64,000 bases of DNA, taken from positions 30,601,391 through 30,665,390 of the forward strand of contig OZ022351.1 in NCBI GenBank assembly GCA_963989245.1. Reading direction: 5' to 3'. Shown here one piece after another: positions 1 to 11,517 of the stretch; position 1 is the stretch's first letter, and each line of letters opens with the position of its first letter. The notes under the pieces were generated by a model. It was not told the DNA's origin and made no database searches. It saw only the letters and a program-made list of their open reading frames with translations. The stretch comes from Nansenia antarctica (Eukaryota > Chordata > Actinopteri > Argentiniformes > Microstomatidae). The translations under genes and the position numbers were made by a program.

Positions 1-240
1 TTTTTTGCAACTTGTGTTTTAGCAAGACAAAATGTGTTTAGATTTATGAGAAAAGGAGGATTGTGTTTTGTGAATTGTGTCTTCATGTGAAATGTGTTTA
101 TGGTTTTGGCAAATGGGAGCTAGTTTTATTAAATGTGTTTAGAGAACTGGTCATTTGGTTTAGAGAATTGGCTTTTGTGTTTTAGCAATTGGGAAAAACT
201 GTAATGACAATAAAGACCATTCATTCATTCATTCATAATA
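1..240 (+). repeat. Retroposon 3' end with ATTC-type tail
   Basis: AT-rich sequence with no coding potential. Near 205-236 it holds the phrase tgacaataaagaccattc followed by repeated attc units. The same ending closes a LINE tail at 15660-15705, and its reverse complement opens LINE tails at 26290, 32255 and 36465. It is therefore read as the 3' terminus of a non-LTR retroposon inserted on the plus strand. The body of the element is not recognisable here. Confidence 0.45.
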
Positions 241-1490
241 CTGTTTTATACTTAATAAAAATAAAAAATAAATTGATGTCTTTAAAAGGCCAAACTGATT
301 GCATCACTTTTTAAGCCGCTATCACTATAACAATACAGAATAAAATATATACATGTCTTTAAAAGAACAAACTGATTACTTATTAAGCCACTATCACTTA
401 TATTCTCCTTCTTGGCACCACGTCCCATAAGGCTTCCCGTCACTACTCAGGGTTTTTCCTGGCTCAAAATGAGGCGGAGGTGGTACCAGTGGTGTTTGAC
501 ATCGGGGGGGACCCATGAAGCAGGGCTGTCTGGGGGTCCTTAAACGAGCATCAAACACTTAATTTCTTGCATTCTGGTGAATTGATATGCACCAATTTGT
601 GCCCTTTCGCCATCAATTTATGGTGGAAATGTCATTATATATGTAAAGGAAAAAACAATATTCAGGCACCAGATGGCCATTCAAAATATAATGTAATATA
701 AGGCTCTCAGGCATTCTGTATTTTCAAATATGTATTCTCCTTGAGCAGTCAACATCTACTATCAGCTGTTTCGCTAGCAAACACGAAAGCTAAGTTATTT
801 GTGAAACAGCGCCCCCGCCACCACGTCGGCGCAATGCCGCAATTGCAGTTTTGTTTTAATTCTCCCGCGCCGGAAATCCGGCACTGTGCCGGAGTACTTT
901 AAGCCCTGCCATTGTAATCGTGTCAGTTCTTGTAAATTAGCCTGCACTATCATTTTATAGCCTACATACTTTTTTAGATGAGATTTTAGTTTACATTCAG
1001 ACAACGAAATGCAGTACAAAGTGCATCTGAAGAGGGATTTGAACCACCGTCTTAAAATGACGAATAAATACCATGGCAGCGGTCAATACCACTATGCCAT
1101 CGTGACGATATGACGGTTTGTAGCCTGCTGCTGATATCACCACTGTAGTAAATATTCATTTATTAAAATATGAACATATAACAATAACTGGGGCTAGTAT
1201 GACCTACGCATTTAATCAGTCTGCAATTTCTTGCCAAACCATTTCCCTCGCCTTGTTAATTGCGGCAGTATTGCACTATTTTACATCTTATTTTTCGTCT
1301 TCATAAATATCAATAAGTAGGAGTGCTGCGCAAAAAGTGCTGCGCAAAAAGAGTGTAGTATCTTCATTTCGACAGTTCGACTCTTCGGGGCTCTTTATGT
1401 CTGCGTGCACGCGCCCATATCGAGGATTTCTAAGCCGGTGTTCTGAACACTCGTGACACAAGCCTGATCCTCGTTCGAGGAATCACCTGA
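241..1490. other. Intergenic stretch, no gene seen
   Basis: No convincing exon on either strand. Read on the minus strand, about 1030-1105 resembles a decayed tRNA-derived SINE head, with an A-box-like tggcatagtggt and a B-box-like ggttcaaatcc. The stretch lies outward of the tandem exon array. The zinc-finger exon that should follow the array on the minus strand is not here, so if present it lies beyond the left edge. Confidence 0.4.
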
Positions 1491-1555
1491 GGCTTGAATT
1501 CCAATCACGAGTCCAGCAGTGCAACAACACTCACCAATATTCAACAAAGACTTAC

Positions 1556-1835
1556 CAACTGTCTTTTCAATCTCCACTTCTACTCCGACCTCTTCGTTCA
1601 CCATCACAACCTTCTCCATTAGATCTTCACCTCCATCCTCTTCTTTTACCATCACTCCATTCTCCTCCACTTCTTCTTTCACCATCACGTCATTCTCCTC
1701 TACATCTTCTTCCTCCAGCTTCACTACCACCATCGCTGGACCCCACTGTGAGCTCTTCAGGTCTGGAGAACCACAGCCAGATCCGGGGGACTCTGTGGAC
1801 TCTGGTTCATACATGGTTGCGGCTCTGAGGAGGAC
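1556..1835 (-). CDS. Acidic N-terminal exon, zinc-finger gene paralogue (last exon of array)
   Basis: Minus-strand exon with a pyrimidine-rich acceptor (tttgtttccaactgcag) at 1836-1854 and a consensus GTAAGT donor below 1556. An ATG at 1814 starts MYEPESTESPGSGCGSP, followed by a run of acidic VMVKEE-type repeats ending in EVEIEKTVG. The 280 nt exon ends in phase 1, the same phase as its counterpart at 40219-40387, which splices to a C2H2 zinc-finger exon. The role is inferred to be an acidic N-terminal region of a nuclear DNA-binding protein. It is the terminal member of the tandem array. The cognate finger exon is not in the window and would lie to the left. Alternative view: a non-functional duplicate. 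The reading frame is intact. Confidence 0.7.
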
Positions 1836-1902
1836 CTGCAGTTGGAAACAAAGGAGGCACAAACAGGTAAAACTATAAATTCCAGCCAAAAGGTTCACCA
1901 GT

Positions 1903-1949
1903 GTTTCCCATACATAGATGAGACTGTGGCTGATCTATGTATGGGAAAC
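1903..1949. repeat. Intronic hairpin, perfect 17-bp arms
   Basis: Arms 1903-1919 and 1933-1949 are exact reverse complements (gtttcccatacatagat) around a 13-base loop. The same hairpin recurs one unit later near 4675-4722 and 6203-6250. In the last unit, near 7620, the second arm is missing because the unit ends there, so the hairpin helps to place the duplication junction. Confidence 0.75.
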
Positions 1950-2027
1950 GGATGCTCAATGTTTTCTAGAACTAGACCCAAGGCCCTAAAAACAGACTGG
2001 CCTCTTGGCTATTGAATGTGTGCAGTA

Positions 2028-3362
2028 TAGGGCTGCCACGATTAGTCGACTAGTCGCGACGACGTCGATTACCAAAATCGTCGCCGACATATTTGGTAAT
2101 CGACGTCGTCGCATGTTTTTTTGGAGCTGAAATAATAAGAAAAAAATAATCTTTTTCTTCCCTGAAGCTGCCACTGGCTAGCGTCTCCCAGTGTCTTTGA
2201 TGTACATGCGCAGTGTCGGTCATCCGGGGCACACGTGACGTGCCCGGAAAAACAAACAGAGAAATGTCTTCCCGTCCTCGTACCTCTAAAGTGTGGGAGC
2301 ATTTCAACCACAACGTTGAAAAAAGAATGTAAAATATACAATTTGCAAAGCTGAACTCGCTTATCATGGCAGCACGTCTATGATGCGCCAGCATCTAAAA
2401 AGGAAGCACGTTGTGGCAGATGACGAGGAAGACGATGGCTCGTCTCGGTAAGCTAGTTAGCTTGTTATTGGCTAACAATATCGTTACGTTAAAAGCCTTC
2501 TTACATTATTTTACGTTATGTGCTGTAGGAGGAGGTGGTAGAAAAGTTTGACATCTCGCCTGCCAAAATAACGCACATTAGGGGCGTTTCCCCACACTAT
2601 CTAAGCTGGCAAAATCTTTTCTGTGCATCCCTGCAACCTCCACCCCATCCGAGAGGATCTTCTCTGCAGCAGGGAACATCTGCTCTCAAAAGAGAGCAAG
2701 CCTCTCTCCAGAACATGTGGAAATGCTGACTTTCCTCGCTATGAATGAATAGTCCACACAGGAGAGAAACAATTTCTTTGCTCAGTCTCCTGCACTTTTC
2801 TTTGTTATGTTATTTGATTGAGACCAAACCTTTTCTCTACAAACATTTCTTTTTGTGGATAATTGCTATTTTTTAGTTGCCTTAGTGCCTACCTCATTTT
2901 ATTTTGCAGCACTATTCAATACATTTAAAATGTATGTTTGATGCCAGAGATGAGTGAAGCAAAGCAAAACTTTTGTACTCTGTACAAGTATTTATTTTTG
3001 TTTTTGTATTCTTTTGGTTGCCTAGTGCCTAGCCTACCTCATTTTACTCAGCAGTTTGCACTCTCTACTACTCTTTACATTACATTACATGCAAGTGATG
3101 CCAGAAATAAATCTGCAAAGTTCATTAAAAGATCTATTTTTGAGTGAACAATCATTTTAATTGTCTTTATTTTTAGTTAGCACATGCCTACAACAACAAC
3201 TAACAACTTCAAGCTAAATTTAGAAGCTGATTTAGAAGATGATAGCTAAATAAGATTGAGTGATTGTGCGATAAGCTGTAATTTATGATCCGATTAGTCG
3301 ACTAATCGTTAAAATAATCGGTGACTAGTCGACTATGAAAATAATCGTTTGTGGCAGCCCTA
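2028..3362 (+). mobile_element. hAT transposon, internally deleted, with 8-bp TSD
   Basis: Terminal inverted repeats begin tagggctgccac and end gtggcagcccta. The target duplication gtgcagta is exact at 2020-2027 and 3363-3370. Copies of the host repeat at 4793 and 6321 carry the uninserted site, which proves the boundaries. On the plus strand, 2262-2440 encodes a decayed BED zinc finger (SKVWEHFNHNVEK). Then 2586-2750 encodes the hAT C-terminal dimerisation region (TPSERIFSAAGNICSQKRA and SLSPEHVEMLTFLAMN). The catalytic middle is deleted, so the element is non-autonomous. Confidence 0.95.
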
Positions 3363-3549
3363 GTGCAGTACACTTTTTTAAATTAAATTAATCGTCCTGA
3401 CTACCATCACAGGATCAAAAGCCACAGTCAATGTTCATGTGCGTTAGGAGAATCTAAGCAAGCTCCAGTCCAGCCAGCTCTGCATTGACAGGTGCCGTAT
3501 GAAAAGAAAGGGAACAAAGTTTAATTATTATTCATCCTCTCACAGCAGA

Positions 3550-3552
<3 letters not shown>

Positions 3553-3621
<69 letters not shown>

Positions 3622-3753
3622 CAGAGAGAGAGAAGGCATATCAAAAGACAGTCAGAGAGAGAGAGTGGAGGAGGAGGAGTGGGGGGGGGGTATGGTCGGC
3701 CACGTCTTGGCTGTCTTATTAGCGGGGCACTGCACGGACACTTTGGCCCACTT

Positions 3754-3833
<80 letters not shown>
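3553..3833. repeat. Paired (GA)n microsatellites of unit 1
   Basis: An impure GA tract at about 3553-3633 and a purer one at 3756-3833, separated by a G-rich spacer. They read as purine-rich on the plus strand and as CT-rich tracts on the minus strand, which is the sense strand of the neighbouring exons. Open frames here encode only RE or SL repeats and are artefacts. Confidence 0.9.
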
Positions 3834-3837
<4 letters not shown>

Positions 3838-4095
3838 TGCCCCAAGCCTCACCAATGGGGCTTTAAAAGGTTATTCAAGTCTGTGGGCAAAATCAGTATC
3901 TACTTTCATTACTCAGTTGGTGGAGGAGGCCAAGAACTTCTCACATCAGAGAATATCAGGACCCGACTTAAATAATGATGTTACAATTATGAAGACTGTT
4001 GTTAAGGATTAGGTTTAGGTTTTGTCTTTTCTAAATAAATGTTTGTTATTGTTTGATACAAAAAATATTTAATTTAAATAACTGTATTGACAACA

Positions 4096-4235
4096 AGGAA
4101 TATGCAGTAGGAATATTCATAGATTTGAAGCTTTTGATACCATTGACCATAACATCTTACTGTATAAATTGGAAAGATATGGGATGAGAGGTGTGGCAGT
4201 GAGCTGGTTAAAAAGCTACATTTCTAATAGTTTTC
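4096..4235 (+). mobile_element. LINE reverse-transcriptase fragment (in all three units)
   Basis: Plus-strand translation, allowing small indels, gives the RT palm signature around FIDL, then FDTIDHNILLYKLERYG and GVAVSWLKSYISN. This is typical of non-LTR retrotransposons. Copies at about 5624-5763 and 7041-7180 were duplicated together with the host unit, so the LINE insertion predates the tandem duplication. Confidence 0.75.
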
Positions 4236-4364
4236 ATTCATTCACTGTCACGTCCACATTTTCTGATTGATTAAGGTGACATGACATGACATTAACGTGT
4301 GATTTGAAAATGTTCCAAAAAGATGGTTTCCAAGTCTACATAGACAGCTCATTCAAAAACGAAC

Positions 4365-4607
4365 CTCCTCCCTCATTTCTTCTCCTCTGTCCTCTTCTTT
4401 CACCATCACACCCTTCTGCATTACATCTTCTTCTCCATCCTCTTCTTTCAGCATCCTGCCATTCTCCTCATCTACATCTTCTTCCTCCAGCTTCACTACC
4501 ACCATCGCTGGACCCCACTGTGAGCTCTTCAGGTCTGGAGAACCACAGCCAGATCCGGGGGACTCTGTGGACTCTGGTTCATACATGGTTGCTGCTCTGA
4601 GGAGGAC
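4365..4607 (-). CDS. Acidic zinc-finger-gene exon, array copy 1 (243 nt, phase 0-0)
   Basis: Minus-strand exon with an ...actgcag acceptor just above 4607 and a GTTCGT donor below 4365. It is exactly 81 codons and can be joined in frame to its neighbours at either end. It opens VLLRAATMYEPEST, carries SPGSGCGSPDLKSSQWGP, then KLEEEDV and several VMVKEE-like acidic repeats, and ends EEMREE. If not spliced at the weak donor, translation stops three codons later (VRF then stop). The function is inferred as one acidic module of a zinc-finger protein; copies 2 and 3 are near-identical. Confidence 0.65.
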
Positions 4608-4981
4608 CTGCAGTTGGAAACAAAGGAGGCACAAACAGGTAAAACTATAAATTCCAGCCAAAAGGTTCACCAGTGTTTCCCATACATAGATGAGACTGTG
4701 GCTGATCTATGTATGGGAAACGGATGCTCAATGTTTTCTAGAACTAGACCGAAGGCCCTAAAAACAGACTGGCCTCTTGGCTATTGAATGTGTGCAGTAC
4801 ACTTTTTTAAATTAAATTAATCGTCCTGACTACCATCACAGGATCAAAAGCCACAGTCAATGTTCATGTGCGTTAGGAGAATCTAAGCAAGCTCCAGTCC
4901 AGCCAGCTCTGCGTTGACAGGTGCCGTATGAAAAGAAAGGGAACAAAGTTTAATTATTATTCATCCTCTCACAGCAGATTA

Positions 4982-5036
<55 letters not shown>

Positions 5037-5157
5037 CATATCAAAAGACAGTCAGAGAGAGAGAGAGAGAGAGTGGAGGAGGAGTGGGGGGGGTATGGTC
5101 GGCCGCGTCTTGGCTGTCTTATTAGCGGGGGCACTGCACGGACACTTTGGCCCACTT

Positions 5158-5367
<210 letters not shown>

Positions 5368-5892
5368 CCAAGCCTCACCAATGGGGCTTTAAAAGGTTAT
5401 TCAAGTCTGTGGGCAAAATCAGTATCTACTTTCATTACTCAGTTGGTGGAGGAGGCCAAGAACTTATCTCACATCAGAGAATATCAGGACCCGACTTAAA
5501 GAATGATGTTACAATTATGAAGACTGTTGTTAAGGATTAGGTTTAGGTTTTGTCTTTTCTAAATAAATGTTTGTTATTGTTTGATGCAAAAAATATTTAA
5601 TTTAAATAACTGTATTGACAACAAGGAATATGCAGTAGGAATATTCATAGATTTGAAGCTTTTGATACCATTGACCATAACATCTTACTGTATAAATTGG
5701 AAAGATATGGGATGAGAGGTGTGGCAGTGAGCTGGTTAAAAAGCTACATTTCTAATAGTTTTCATTCATTCACTGTCACGTCCACATTTTCTGATTGATT
5801 AAGGTGACATGACATGACATTAACGTGTGATTTGAAAATGTTCCAAAAATATGGTTTCCAAGTCTACATAGACAGCTCATTCAAAAACGAAC

Positions 5893-6135
5893 CTCCTCCC
5901 TCATTTCTTCTCCTCTGTCCACTTCTTTCACCATCACACCCTTCTGCATTACATCTTCCTCTCCATCCTCTTCTTTCAGCATCATGCCATTCTCCTCCTC
6001 TACATCTTCTTCCTCCAGCTTCACTACCACCATCGCTGGACCCCACTGTGAGCTCTTCAGGTCTGGAGAACCACAGCCAGATCCGGGGGACTCTGTGGAC
6101 TCTGGTTCATACATGGTTGCTGCTCTGAGGAGGAC
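5893..6135 (-). CDS. Acidic zinc-finger-gene exon, array copy 2 (243 nt, phase 0-0)
   Basis: Same structure as the copy at 4365: acceptor above 6135, donor GTTCGT below 5893, 81 codons with no stop. It carries MYEPESTESPGSG and KLEEEDVEEENG. It differs from copy 1 by a few substitutions, for example VKEVDRG in place of VKEEDRG. It could be included or skipped without changing the frame. Confidence 0.65.
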
Positions 6136-6326
6136 CTGCAGTTGGAAACAAAGGAGGCACAAACAGGTAAAACTATAAATTCCAGCCAAAAGGTTCACCA
6201 GTGTTTCCCATACATAGATGAGACTGTGGCTGATCTATGTATGGGAAACGGATGCTCAATGTTTTCTAGAACTAGACCGAAGGCCCTAAAAACAGACTGG
6301 CCTCTTGGCTATCGAATGTGTGCAGT

Positions 6327-6511
6327 ACACTTTTTTAAATTAAATTAATCGTCCTGACTACCATCACAGGATCAAAAGCCACAGTCAATGTTCATGTGCG
6401 TTAGGAGAATCTAAGCAAGCTCCAGTCCAGCCAGCTCTGCGTTGACAGGTGCCGTATGAAAAGAAAGGGAACAAAGTTTAATTATTATTCATCCTCTCAC
6501 AGCAGATGAAG

Positions 6512-6553
<42 letters not shown>

Positions 6554-6694
6554 CAGAGACAGAGAAGGCATATCAAAAGACAGTCAGAGAGAGAGAGAGA
6601 GAGAGTGGAGGAGGAGGAGTGGGGGGGGGGTATGGTCGGCCGCGTCTTGGCTGTCTTATTAGCGGGGGCACTGCACGGACACTTTGGCCCACTT

Positions 6695-6784
<90 letters not shown>

Positions 6785-7640
6785 CCAAGCCTCACCAATG
6801 GGGCTTTAAAAGGTTATTCAAGTCTGTGGGCAAAATCAGTATCTACTTTCATTACTCAGTTGGTGGAGGAGGCCAAGAACTTATCTCACATCAGAGAATA
6901 TCAGGACCCGACTTAAAGAATGATGTTACAATTATGAAGACTGTTGTTAAGGATTAGGTTTAGGTTTTGTCTTTTCTAAATAAATGTTTGTTATTGTTTG
7001 ATACAAAAAATATTTAATTTAAATAACTGTATTGACAACAAGGAATATGCAGTAGGAATATTCATAGATTTGAAGCTTTTGATACCATTGACCATAACAT
7101 CTTACTGTATAAATTGGAAAGATATGGGATGAGAGGTGTGGCAGTGAGCTGGTTAAAAAGCTACATTTCTAATAGTTTTCATTCATTCACTGTCACGTCC
7201 ACATTTTCTGATTGATTAAGGTGACATGACATGACATTAACGTGTGATTTGAAAATGTTCCAAAAAGATGGTTTCCAAGTCTACATAGACAGCGCATTCA
7301 AAAACGAACCTCCTCCCTCATTTCTTCTCCTCTGTCCTCTTCTTTCACCATCACACCCTTCTGCATTACATCTTCTTCTCCATCCTCTTCTTTCAGCATC
7401 ATGCCATTCTCCTCATCTACATCTTCTTCCTCCAGCTTCACTTCCACCATCGCTGGACCCCACTGTGGGCTTTTCAGGGCTGGAGAACCACAGCCAGATC
7501 CAGGGGACTCTGTGGACTCTGGTTCATACATGGTTGCTGCTCTGAGGAGGACCTGCAGCTGGAAGCAAAGGAGGCACAAACAGGTAAAACTATAAATTCC
7601 AGCCAAAAGGTTCACCAGTGTTTCCATACATAGATGAGAC
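6327..7640. repeat. Tandem unit 3 of exon-bearing repeat (ends at array edge)
   Basis: Third unit. Homology to units 1 and 2 stops near 7640 within the intronic hairpin, where the second arm is missing and the sequence turns into tcggaccacc. GA tracts lie at 6512-6580 and 6697-6781. It is followed by unique arm sequence, so this is the 5' end of the array on the minus strand. Confidence 0.85.
7310..7552 (-). CDS. Acidic zinc-finger-gene exon, array copy 3 (243 nt, phase 0-0)
   Basis: First of the array in minus-strand order, again 81 codons, phase 0 at both ends. The acceptor here reads tttgcttccagctgcag. The ATG gives MYEPESTESPGSGCGSPALK, so this copy could supply the start codon of the whole protein. 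The sequence differs slightly from copies 1 and 2 (SPALKSPQWGP, VEVKLEEED). The donor is again GTTCGT, weaker than the GTTAGT of the right-arm counterpart at 38920. Confidence 0.65.
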
Positions 7641-8068
7641 TGTGTCGGACCACCCTAGTCAAGTTTCTCCCGCCATAGTCTCATAAAGAACCAAAAGTAG
7701 GTATAGCCCTGCCACAGTCACACAACATTTTTGTGAGAAACACTGAGTTCACTAGTAATCTGTTGGGACAAGTTCTGCAAATAGAGAATACCATGGTATC
7801 AGAATGGGACTCGATTTGGGAAACCACATTTATCAGATAATCTTAAAGACGTATGCCGTGCCCTAACTTGACACAGTTAATATCCATGGCCACATGAGAT
7901 CATTTGGAAAACCCTGGGGAATCTACCCTGGTTGACATACTATTGACTAGTAGACCGTAAAATACATATCCAGCAGCGTTTTAGTAAATTATATAGGCTA
8001 AGTGATCACCGTTCCATTGTGTGTCAGAGATTCTTATTTGCCAGAAGGCAATCATATATAAATATATC

Positions 8069-9079
8069 CAGGGGTGCACATAACTTTTTGGGGCCAGTGC
8101 TCAGAGGAGCACCTAGGGATGCTGCTTGGTGCTCCCCGAGCTCGCGAGTCACAACCCGTCCCACAGGATGGATAAAAAAGGGATACATGGATAACTTATA
8201 TTAGCAAAACGACATTTATTCATAAATAAAGATGAACGAACAAATGATTGTGTGCAAAACAAAAGAAACAAATGCAAAATCAAATGACTGCTCTTTAAGC
8301 ATGAAAGTCTGTCAGACTCCTTTAAACACAATGAAATCAACTGACATCTCTTTAAGCACTAACTGAATGTCTGTTCTTTAAACACAATGAAATCAACTGA
8401 TATCTCTTTAAGCACTGCTCTGTTCTGTAAACACTGAAATCAACTTTTCAACAAAAAGTTACAGCCTAAGCATTTACTTATGCTACAAGCTTAATCATCA
8501 TCATCACTGCTCTCTTGACTGCTGTAAGTTATCACTGTCCTCAATTTCAACCATGGTAGAGGATGTTGTAGGCTATCACTTTAAATAGCTCATTATTTTG
8601 ATTGTGCAACAAAGTCTTTTTTTTTCTTCTTCTAATAGAATTCCCAACCATATTCCCTGGGTCAGGGGTCTAGGTGCGATAAGGAAGCTGTAAAACAAAC
8701 GTCTGAACGTTTGAAAGCTTCAGAGAAAAGAAACGTGAAGTCCCTTGGTGTTGTTTTTCCTTTTAGCGACGAGTCGTTCGGGACTGAATTGTCACGTGTC
8801 GGCGTGATAACCGTGCGATACGCGATACGCGGAATGAAAGTACAAGTTACGATACTTTCCGAATGTTTTCGTGAGGGGAGTCGCCGTGGTCGTCGTCGGT
8901 GGGTACATTGTGGTCATGAAAGGATATGGTATTGGTATTAACGGGCAGTCAGCAGTAGGAGTTTTGAGGAAGTCAATTCCTCTGTTGGTGCGCAAGAGCG
9001 CGTTCATGCCGCTGATCTGCCGCGCAGCATGCATTTTGGCGACGCATGCGCACTGGCGCACCAGTTATGTGCACCCCTG
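8069..9079. mobile_element. Non-autonomous hAT with 8-bp TSD
   Basis: Ends are caggggtgcacataact and agttatgtgcacccctg, perfect inverted repeats. The target duplication aatatatc is exact at 8061-8068 and 9080-9087. No transposase is recognisable inside; the interior is AT-rich on the left and CpG-rich on the right (about 8760-9060). Confidence 0.92.
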
Positions 9080-9279
9080 AATATATCACTTCAAAGACAA
9101 ACTTTAAGCATTTTGATGCACAGGTTTTTCTACATGAACTGTATTGTAAGGAAATGTGGTTGTGTATCTGCAGGCATTAGGATAAGAAATGGGTCTGCTA
9201 GTCAGTCACATGAGAACTCTTTGCTACAGGCTGACTGACAAAGCCATGGCCAACGTCTTGGACCATGCAGGACCAGGGG

Positions 9280-9600
9280 GTTTTACATTTTACATTTACA
9301 TTTTCTGGCATTTAGCCTAGCGGACGCCTTATTCCAAAGCGGAATAACGGGCTGAAGGTTGCAGGTAGACTGGGGCTGTCCCTTTTGCTGCCAGCACCAG
9401 GGTCTTGAATCTGATGCGAGCTGCTATTGGGAGCCAGTGAAGGGTGCAAAGGACATGAGAACATTTGGGGGAGGTTGAACACCAGACGGGCAGCAGCATT
9501 CTGGATGAGCTGCAGAGCTCTGAAGGCGGAGCCTTAATGTCAAGCCCTGACTTGGGGACGGTTTAACGGTATAAAAATTGGAAATTGCCCAATCCTACTG
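9280..9600 (-). mobile_element. L2/CR1-like LINE fragment, antisense
   Basis: Starts with a tacatttacatttt tail and the ctaaatgcc-type terminus seen in reverse complement at the LINE end near 55610. Then comes antisense sequence matching the LINE region around 55230-55330, with landmarks gagccagtga and gcagcattctggatgagctg. It is a 5'-truncated insertion on the minus strand. No open frame is left. Confidence 0.65.
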
Positions 9601-9792
9601 GCTGTTCATGAACAGGACCAATCCTACTGGCTGTTCATGAACAGGACCAACGACCTGATTGCCTGATACTGACTGACATGGCCCAATTGTTCTCCTTTCA
9701 TTGACATTCACAGGCTACTATAGAGCCCCTATCATTGTTAACCAGTATCAGGGCTCAAACTCACAGCACTCACCACTTTAAAAAATAAATAG

Positions 9793-9860
9793 GGATGTCC
9801 CGATCCCACTTTTTCACTACCGATACCTGGGCCACCGGGGGCTTCATAACTTGAGAAGAA
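9793..9860. mobile_element. hAT terminal fragment
   Basis: tagggatgtcccgatccca followed by ttttcactaccgatacctggg matches the left end of the complete hAT at 34914. No right end is found nearby, so this is a solo terminus or a deleted copy. Confidence 0.7.
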
Positions 9861-10019
9861 AGCAACCAAATCAGCATATAGGTAAGTGGTCGATAGAAAT
9901 ACTAGGCCTGTTTAGGTTCAACACAACATGCAATTCTGGAAAATGTTAACGTTGGAGAATCAAAATGCTTTTCACGGTCAAATACATTTATTACATTTCC
10001 ATTTTTTCCAAAAGAATTC

Positions 10020-10250
10020 AATTGTGTTACAAAAACGTGCAACCCCCGCATTTTGTAATAACCTGCACAATATGTAGCTAATACATTATTACATAATAAG
10101 GCAAACGTTATTACATTTTGCGTTCAGGCGATTTATTACATAATGTGCAGGTTATTACATAATGCGGTGTTATTACATAGTGAAAGTTACTTTTTATTAC
10201 ATTTGGGTATTTTGTTACATAATGGGCAGTTATTCCATAATGAGGCGTAA
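10020..10250. repeat. MITE-like repeat with ttattacataatg motifs
   Basis: gcattttgtaataacctgca near 10050 is mirrored by tgcaggttattacataatgc near 10145. Several more ttattacat motifs lie on both sides. The stretch could fold over about 130 bases. No coding potential and no target duplication identified, so the class is unknown. Confidence 0.55.
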
Positions 10251-10585
10251 CAAGGCACCTCTGGGATGTGGTGGAAGGTGAGATTTACCCAGTGATTCCT
10301 CTGTTCCTGATGCTGAGCTGCACTTTTCCCTCTATTCCCCCTGTGTGTATTTCTGTGGCAGATAAGCATGCTCCAGTTAAAAGGTAGAAATCCATGGTAC
10401 TCTGATGAACTCAAATCACCATCTCTGATTCTGCTGGTGACTCAACTACATGTTGGAAAGCTGATAAATCACTGAAACTCAATAGTTCCTCTCCCTGTCC
10501 ACCTCAACAACTTTTATCCAAGTCTAACATCATGTGGATACACAAAGAATAAGTGACAATTTTCACCAGCATTGTATCTCTGCAG

Positions 10586-10740
10586 GCCACCTCCTATTTG
10601 AAAGAAACATCTGGGACACAGTGGAGTGTGAATCAAATACAGGTGATCAGAGTCAAGCTATACACCATCCATCATACAACACAAGCTTCCACCAGCTATT
10701 CTAAGAGAATCAATCATTGTAGGGAGCATCTGGCCTGCAG
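10586..10740 (+). other. Exon-like block, conserved in both arms, unknown gene
   Basis: A 155-nt block flanked by a good acceptor (gtatctctgcag) and a GTAAGG donor. It has an open frame across (SLQATSYLKETSGTQWS, then IHHTTQASTSYSKR). The inverted counterpart at 37613-37769 keeps the frame and the acceptor (tatctcttcag), but its donor side has changed. It runs opposite to the acidic exons in each arm, so it would belong to a divergent transcript, protein-coding or not. I do not recognise the peptide. Confidence 0.4.
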
Positions 10741-11058
10741 GTAAGGACATAATACTTATCTTAAATGCCTAAAATGTAAAATGTAAAGATTTCGACTTGT
10801 TGTTTCATTCACAACAGGAGTTTCTCACAGTCTAGCCTATATGATTTAGCCTAATAACTTCATAACAGACTTCAGAATTTGAATAGTCTGTTGTTTGATT
10901 AAATCTGATCATAACGCTTATCATAGCCTGAAAACCGCTACAAACTATTCATATCAAAACACAGAGAAAACTTTTACTCATGTATCTATCTAACATGGAA
11001 TAGTACTGCTCTGCCGTCCACTAGTTGTTACGAAAACCACCACTGTAGCTTGCTATGA

Positions 11059-11457
11059 CAGGGTATATACAGGAATCTTGAGGTTAATTTCAATATCTTT
11101 CTAAGACTTTTTAAAGACCTTGTCAATATTTTTCCAGAACTCACCGCCACTTCGAGCTGTAACCGTTTACCTCAGTGACACCTTTAACTTAACAGTTTTA
11201 GTTTGCAATAGACTAGACCACTATCATACAACAGAATTTCCGGTTCATCTTTGTTTTTTAATAAAACTAATACATTCTTTTACTAAAAGTTTTTAGGACT
11301 CAAACTCCATGGACTGAGTCTAATTCAGAAAAATACCTACAAAATTCAAGACCTCATAAAATCGTGATAAGACTTTTTAATACTTATTAAGGGTCTTGAT
11401 TTTCCCAAAATTGATTTATCAACTTTTAATACTTTTCAAGACACCACGGATACCCTG
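11059..11457. mobile_element. hAT-like MITE
   Basis: Ends cagggtata and ggataccctg are inverted. The interior is AT-rich with repeated ctttttaa and cttttaata phrases on the two strands. No exact 8-bp duplication is visible at the edges, so the class is tentative. It lies exactly at the inner boundary of the inverted duplication and just below the last hcfc1 exon. Confidence 0.55.
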
Positions 11458-11517
11458 TTACATTTCATGGTTTTAATTCCATGCAATCCAGGGACAAGCA
11501 GAGGTGACAGGTCTTAC

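Larger units (their letters stand above)
3371..4798. repeat. Tandem unit 1 of exon-bearing repeat
   Basis: One of three near-identical units of about 1.43, 1.53 and 1.31 kb (this one, 4799-6326 and 6327-7640). The length differences come mainly from (GA)n tracts. In plus-strand order each holds two GA tracts, a LINE reverse-transcriptase fragment, one 243-nt minus-strand exon and an intronic hairpin. A fourth, partial unit lies to the left and is split by the hAT at 2028. Confidence 0.9.

Noticed and set aside
10020..10250. CRISPR-like array of ttattacataatg motifs
   Set aside because: Spacing is irregular, motifs lie on both strands and the context is a vertebrate genome; it is a MITE-like palindrome.
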